From Bacteroidota bacterium (GTDB lineage: Bacteria; Bacteroidota; Bacteroidia; Flavobacteriales_D; Crocinitomicaceae): a stretch of DNA of 17,357 nt. The stretch is taken from NCBI GenBank assembly GCA_016866415.1, contig VGML01000022.1, positions 1-17,357 of the forward strand, in the 5' to 3' direction. A model generated the notes under the pieces. It ran no database searches. It had not been told where the DNA came from and saw only the letters and a program-made list of their open reading frames with translations. Below are positions 15,050-17,357 of the stretch, one piece after another. Both the position numbers and the translations under genes were made by a program. Each line of letters starts with the position of its first letter. The first letter of the stretch is position 1.

Positions 15050-15418
15050 ATGAATCAAAAACCAATTAAGCCGATTAAAGGCACCGAGCAAATCTTCAAG
15101 ATTTCTCACAAACGAATCGAGACCGGCGAATCGTTAACTAACAAAACCGGTAAGACTTACAAGCTTGAAGAGGATCTGGAAATTACGAGAATCAACTACC
15201 AGAAAATCATCGACTCACTGCCCGCCCAACCAGGAATACTCATCTTAACGGGCCATTACAAAAACGGCAACCGAACACTTGAAATAATAAAAACCAACGA
15301 AAGTATCCGCGCCTCCTTTTCCAGAGTAAGTAACAAAAATCGTTTCCAGAGTTTACTTACTTACATAAAGGAAGATCTTTTCGACCACTTACAGATTCAA
15401 CTTGCTCAGGCAAGTTGA
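15050..15418 (+). CDS. Hypothetical protein
   Basis: Not recognised. It encodes 122 residues with no signal peptide or membrane segment: a basic N-terminus (MNQKPIKPIKG), a hydrophobic strand PGILILTGHY (61-70), then IRASFSRVSNKNRFQSLLTY and a mixed-charge helix-like tail. It looks soluble and possibly nucleic-acid-binding from its Lys/Arg content (inference only). Codon use leans to C-ending codons compared with its neighbours: by hand count AAC 6 to AAT 2, GGC 4 of 6 Gly, ACC 4 of 10 Thr, ATC 7 to ATT 5. This suggests high expression or a different origin. The coding evidence is the open frame, an ATG start and this codon pattern. The stop TGA lies inside a perfect hairpin; the next gene starts 25 nt on. 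Confidence 0.65.
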   Translation: MNQKPIKPIKGTEQIFKISHKRIETGESLTNKTGKTYKLEEDLEITRINYQKIIDSLPAQPGILILTGHYKNGNRTLEIIKTNESIRASFSRVSNKNRFQSLLTYIKEDLFDHLQIQLAQAS

Positions 15419-15422
15419 ATCT
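15393..15422. terminator. Perfect 13-bp hairpin spanning the stop codon of the small gene
   Basis: AGATTCAACTTGC (15393-15405) and GCAAGTTGAATCT (15410-15422) are perfect arms around a TCAG loop, the strongest hairpin seen by eye in the window. The TGA stop (15416-15418) is in the 3' arm. No T-run follows (AAATTAAAAATT), so it may attenuate, protect mRNA ends or mark a processing site rather than fully terminate. Confidence 0.55.
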
Positions 15423-15443
15423 AAATTAAAAATTAAATAAACT

Positions 15444-15782
15444 ATGATAAAAACTGAGGCCACCCTATTGAATGCAATTCCCACAGACATTCATTTGACG
15501 GATTATTTTGACTCCTTAACGCTTTTCGAAAAAAGAGAACTTATACAAGAGTTGGAATTTTGCAAGGAACTTCAATTTAAAACCGTAAGAAGAAACTTCA
15601 ACCTGGTTCTTTTTTCTCATGTCGTTTCACTTGTTTGCTATTTAGGTGTTCAGCAAGAGTGGTTTTTTTATTGTTTGCTATGCATCCATGTGCCAATGGA
15701 TATTTTACTATTCTTAAAGATTAACTCGAATCGAACCTACCAACTAGCTATCGAGTTTTTAGAAAAAAGAATGGCATCTTAA
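15444..15782 (+). CDS. Hypothetical small membrane protein
   Basis: Not recognised. It encodes 112 residues: a charged cytoplasmic-type N-terminal part (1-50) with LTLFEKRELIQELEFCKEL, two membrane segments (about 53-69, NLVLFSHVVSLVCYLGV, and 73-91, beginning WFFYCLLCIHVPMD) joined by a very short turn (QQEW), then a short charged tail ending EKRMAS. This predicts a helical hairpin in the inner membrane with both ends in the cytoplasm. It is 25 nt after the soluble hypothetical gene and on the same strand, so they may be co-transcribed, with the stop-codon hairpin between them tuning the ratio. Its stop is only 2 nt from that of ispG. No toxin or holin family is recognised. Confidence 0.6.
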   Translation: MIKTEATLLNAIPTDIHLTDYFDSLTLFEKRELIQELEFCKELQFKTVRRNFNLVLFSHVVSLVCYLGVQQEWFFYCLLCIHVPMDILLFLKINSNRTYQLAIEFLEKRMAS

Positions 15783-15784
15783 CT

Positions 15785-17357
15785 TTAGTTCAAAACTTCC
15801 ACCCAATCTCCATGTTCTTTAATTAGATCAATCAAAGCCTGAACTGCTTCGTTTTCAGGAATATTCTTTCTCACTACCGTTTTTTCTTTATAAAGATTTA
15901 TTTTCCCTGGCCCCGTTCCGACATAACCGTAATCCGCATCAGCCATTTCACCAGGTCCATTAACGATGCAACCCATGATTCCAATTTTTACACCCTTCAA
16001 ATGGGAAGTACGTTCGCGGATTTTAGCTGTAGTTTCCTGTAGATCAAATAAGGTTCGTCCACATGAAGGACATGAAATATATTCGGTTTTTGAAATTCTT
16101 GTTCGCGTCGCTTGTAAAATTCCAAATGCTGTTGAATTCACCAAGGTCGGCGGTTGCTCGGCCGAAATCCAGAGCCCATCGCCGAAACCATCAATCAAAA
16201 CGGACCCCGCATCACTCGAAACATAAAGTTGGAAAGTTTCAGTATCTTTTTCGTTGGAATCCAACTTTAGTATAACAGGCAATTGAATTTTTTCTTTAGC
16301 GAGTTGGATGAAAAAATTTCGAAATAATTGAGTTCGATTGGTGAAATTAGTTTCTAAAACCAAAATTAAATTCCGATGTTTCGCAAGTTCAGCAGGAACT
16401 TTTTCTTCAGCTTTCAAAATACAAAAAGCCGTCTGATCGAAATCGATTTCATTTAAATTATCAATTCGAACCAAAGGGTAAAAACCTTGTTTGTTATTAT
16501 AATTAACATTCCAATTCTCGAAATCACAAATCACACCAAGCGTTCCTGGAACCTCAAAATCCAACTTGTTTTGACCAATGTAAACGAAATCAGCAGCTGT
16601 ATCCTGAATATTCCATTTATCCAATTGGACCGAATAATTATAACCAAAACCGTAGAAATTTGCGGGTGAAATTTGCTCTTTTTTAGAACAATCTGCAATT
16701 ACACAAGGAACATGTTTTCCTCCGAGATTATCAATTTCCAAAGAAGATCTTCTTTGATACGCAAATGGGTTGTATGGTAATTGATACTTAAAATTCGGCA
16801 GTTCAAAAATTGTTGAATGGTTAAATTTCTCTGCTAATTTTCTTGCAACTGGTATCTCAAACTCAGGTTCTTCTGTCAACGAAACACGAATCGTATCACC
16901 TAGGCCATCTTCAAGTAAAGCTCCAATTCCAACTGCTGACTTAATTCTTCCATCTTCACCGTCACCAGCTTCCGTCACTCCCAAATGCAAGGGATAACAA
17001 CGTCCGTTTTTCAACATTTCAGCAGCCAGTAAACGATAGGCTTGAACCATTACGAGTGTATTACTCGCCTTCATGGAAATAACTAATTGATGAAAATCGT
17101 TTTTCTCACAAATTCGGATGAATTCCATTGCTGATTCCACCATTCCTTCGGGAGTGTCACCATATCGACTTAAAATTCGATCAGAAAGCGACCCGTGATT
17201 GGTACCGATTCTCATCGCAGTTCCATGTTCTTTGCAAAGTAAAACTAATGGCGTAAATTTTTCCTCAATTCGTTTAAGTTCGGCTTGATAACTTTCATCT
17301 GTATATTCAATTTCCTCAAACTTTTTTTTGTCGGCATAGTTACCAGGGTTACACGTA
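15785..17357 (-). CDS. ispG: 4-hydroxy-3-methylbut-2-en-1-yl diphosphate synthase, long form, 5' end outside window
   Basis: IspG/GcpE reduces MEcPP to HMBPP in the MEP isoprenoid pathway, using a [4Fe-4S] cluster and electrons from ferredoxin or flavodoxin. The frame is open to 17356, so the start lies beyond the window; about 523 residues are visible, beginning with NPGNYADKKKFEE. From internal Met 17215: RIGTNHGSLSDRI (2-14) and VTEAGDGEDGRIKSAVGIGALLEDGLGDTIRVSL (from 80, quoted here as landmarks EAGDGEDG and GDTIRVSL) are TIM-barrel motifs. Cluster ligands are C382 and C385 in SCPSCGRT and C416 in GCIVNGPGE, with E423; spacing matches E. coli C270, C273, C305 and E312. Between the barrel and cluster domains are roughly 230-250 extra residues (about 130-365), the inserted domain of the long IspG found in Bacteroidota, Chlamydiae and plants. 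The stop is 2 nt from the convergent small membrane-protein gene. Confidence 0.95.
   Translation of the reverse strand, partial: TCNPGNYADKKKFEEIEYTDESYQAELKRIEEKFTPLVLLCKEHGTAMRIGTNHGSLSDRILSRYGDTPEGMVESAMEFIRICEKNDFHQLVISMKASNTLVMVQAYRLLAAEMLKNGRCYPLHLGVTEAGDGEDGRIKSAVGIGALLEDGLGDTIRVSLTEEPEFEIPVARKLAEKFNHSTIFELPNFKYQLPYNPFAYQRRSSLEIDNLGGKHVPCVIADCSKKEQISPANFYGFGYNYSVQLDKWNIQDTAADFVYIGQNKLDFEVPGTLGVICDFENWNVNYNNKQGFYPLVRIDNLNEIDFDQTAFCILKAEEKVPAELAKHRNLILVLETNFTNRTQLFRNFFIQLAKEKIQLPVILKLDSNEKDTETFQLYVSSDAGSVLIDGFGDGLWISAEQPPTLVNSTAFGILQATRTRISKTEYISCPSCGRTLFDLQETTAKIRERTSHLKGVKIGIMGCIVNGPGEMADADYGYVGTGPGKINLYKEKTVVRKNIPENEAVQALIDLIKEHGDWVEVLN

Noticed and set aside
15321..15363. CRISPR-like or operator repeat (AGTAAGTAA and TTACTTACT, with two TTCCAGAGT copies)
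   Set aside because: Only two short copies inside a coding region with no regular spacing; consistent with chance in codon-level sequence.

Overview
The window looks like chromosomal DNA from a member of the Bacteroidota, most likely Flavobacteriales (a Crocinitomicaceae/Fluviicola-like relative would fit, but the genus is inference). The DNA is AT-rich. It encodes a type IX secretion cargo protein with a CHU_C/gliding-motility C-terminal domain, a bacillithiol deacetylase (BshB1), and the long form of IspG with an inserted domain. Promoter-like TAnnTTTG boxes, the Bacteroidota -7 element, sit upstream of several genes. Most of the window is ordinary housekeeping and envelope gene content. 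No CRISPR array, tRNA, rRNA, integrase or transposase was seen.

Layout. 1-1921: 3' part of gcvP (glycine cleavage P-protein), entering from outside. 2040-2756: bshB1. 2757-3212: a decayed ORF6N-domain gene (2878-3190). 3213-3932 (-): a DUF2071/YqjF-like protein, divergent from 4038-6518 (+), a large secreted lectin-like adhesin with Ig/PKD-like modules and a T9SS sorting domain. 6519-6685: a convergent gap with two hairpins. 6686-11984 (-): a tight five-gene unit read in the order dut, sugar nucleotidyltransferase, TPR lipoprotein, DUF4292 lipoprotein, EnvC-like LytM protein. Junctions in this unit are 12 nt apart or overlap by 1, 17 and 17 nt. 12148-13877 (+): cyanophycinase and isoaspartyl peptidase/asparaginase, a likely pair for degrading cyanophycin or beta-aspartyl peptides. 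13883-14773 (-): TIGR01777-family SDR epimerase. 14774-15049: a divergent intergenic region with nested inverted repeats that can fold as a three-way junction. 15050-15782 (+): two unrecognised small genes separated by a perfect 13-bp hairpin over a stop codon. 15785-17357 (-): ispG, running out of the window at its 5' end.

How the genes work together. The dut-to-envC unit combines nucleotide-pool hygiene with envelope building: an NDP-sugar synthesis enzyme, two lipoproteins and a putative amidase activator. Cyanophycinase would release beta-Asp-Arg dipeptides, and the neighbouring Ntn-hydrolase would split them to aspartate and arginine; no cyanophycin synthetase is present here. The least explained part is 14890-15782: the nested-repeat element, two unknown genes (the first with a lean toward C-ending codons) and the stop-codon hairpin. 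This is the best candidate for something undescribed, but the evidence is structural only.
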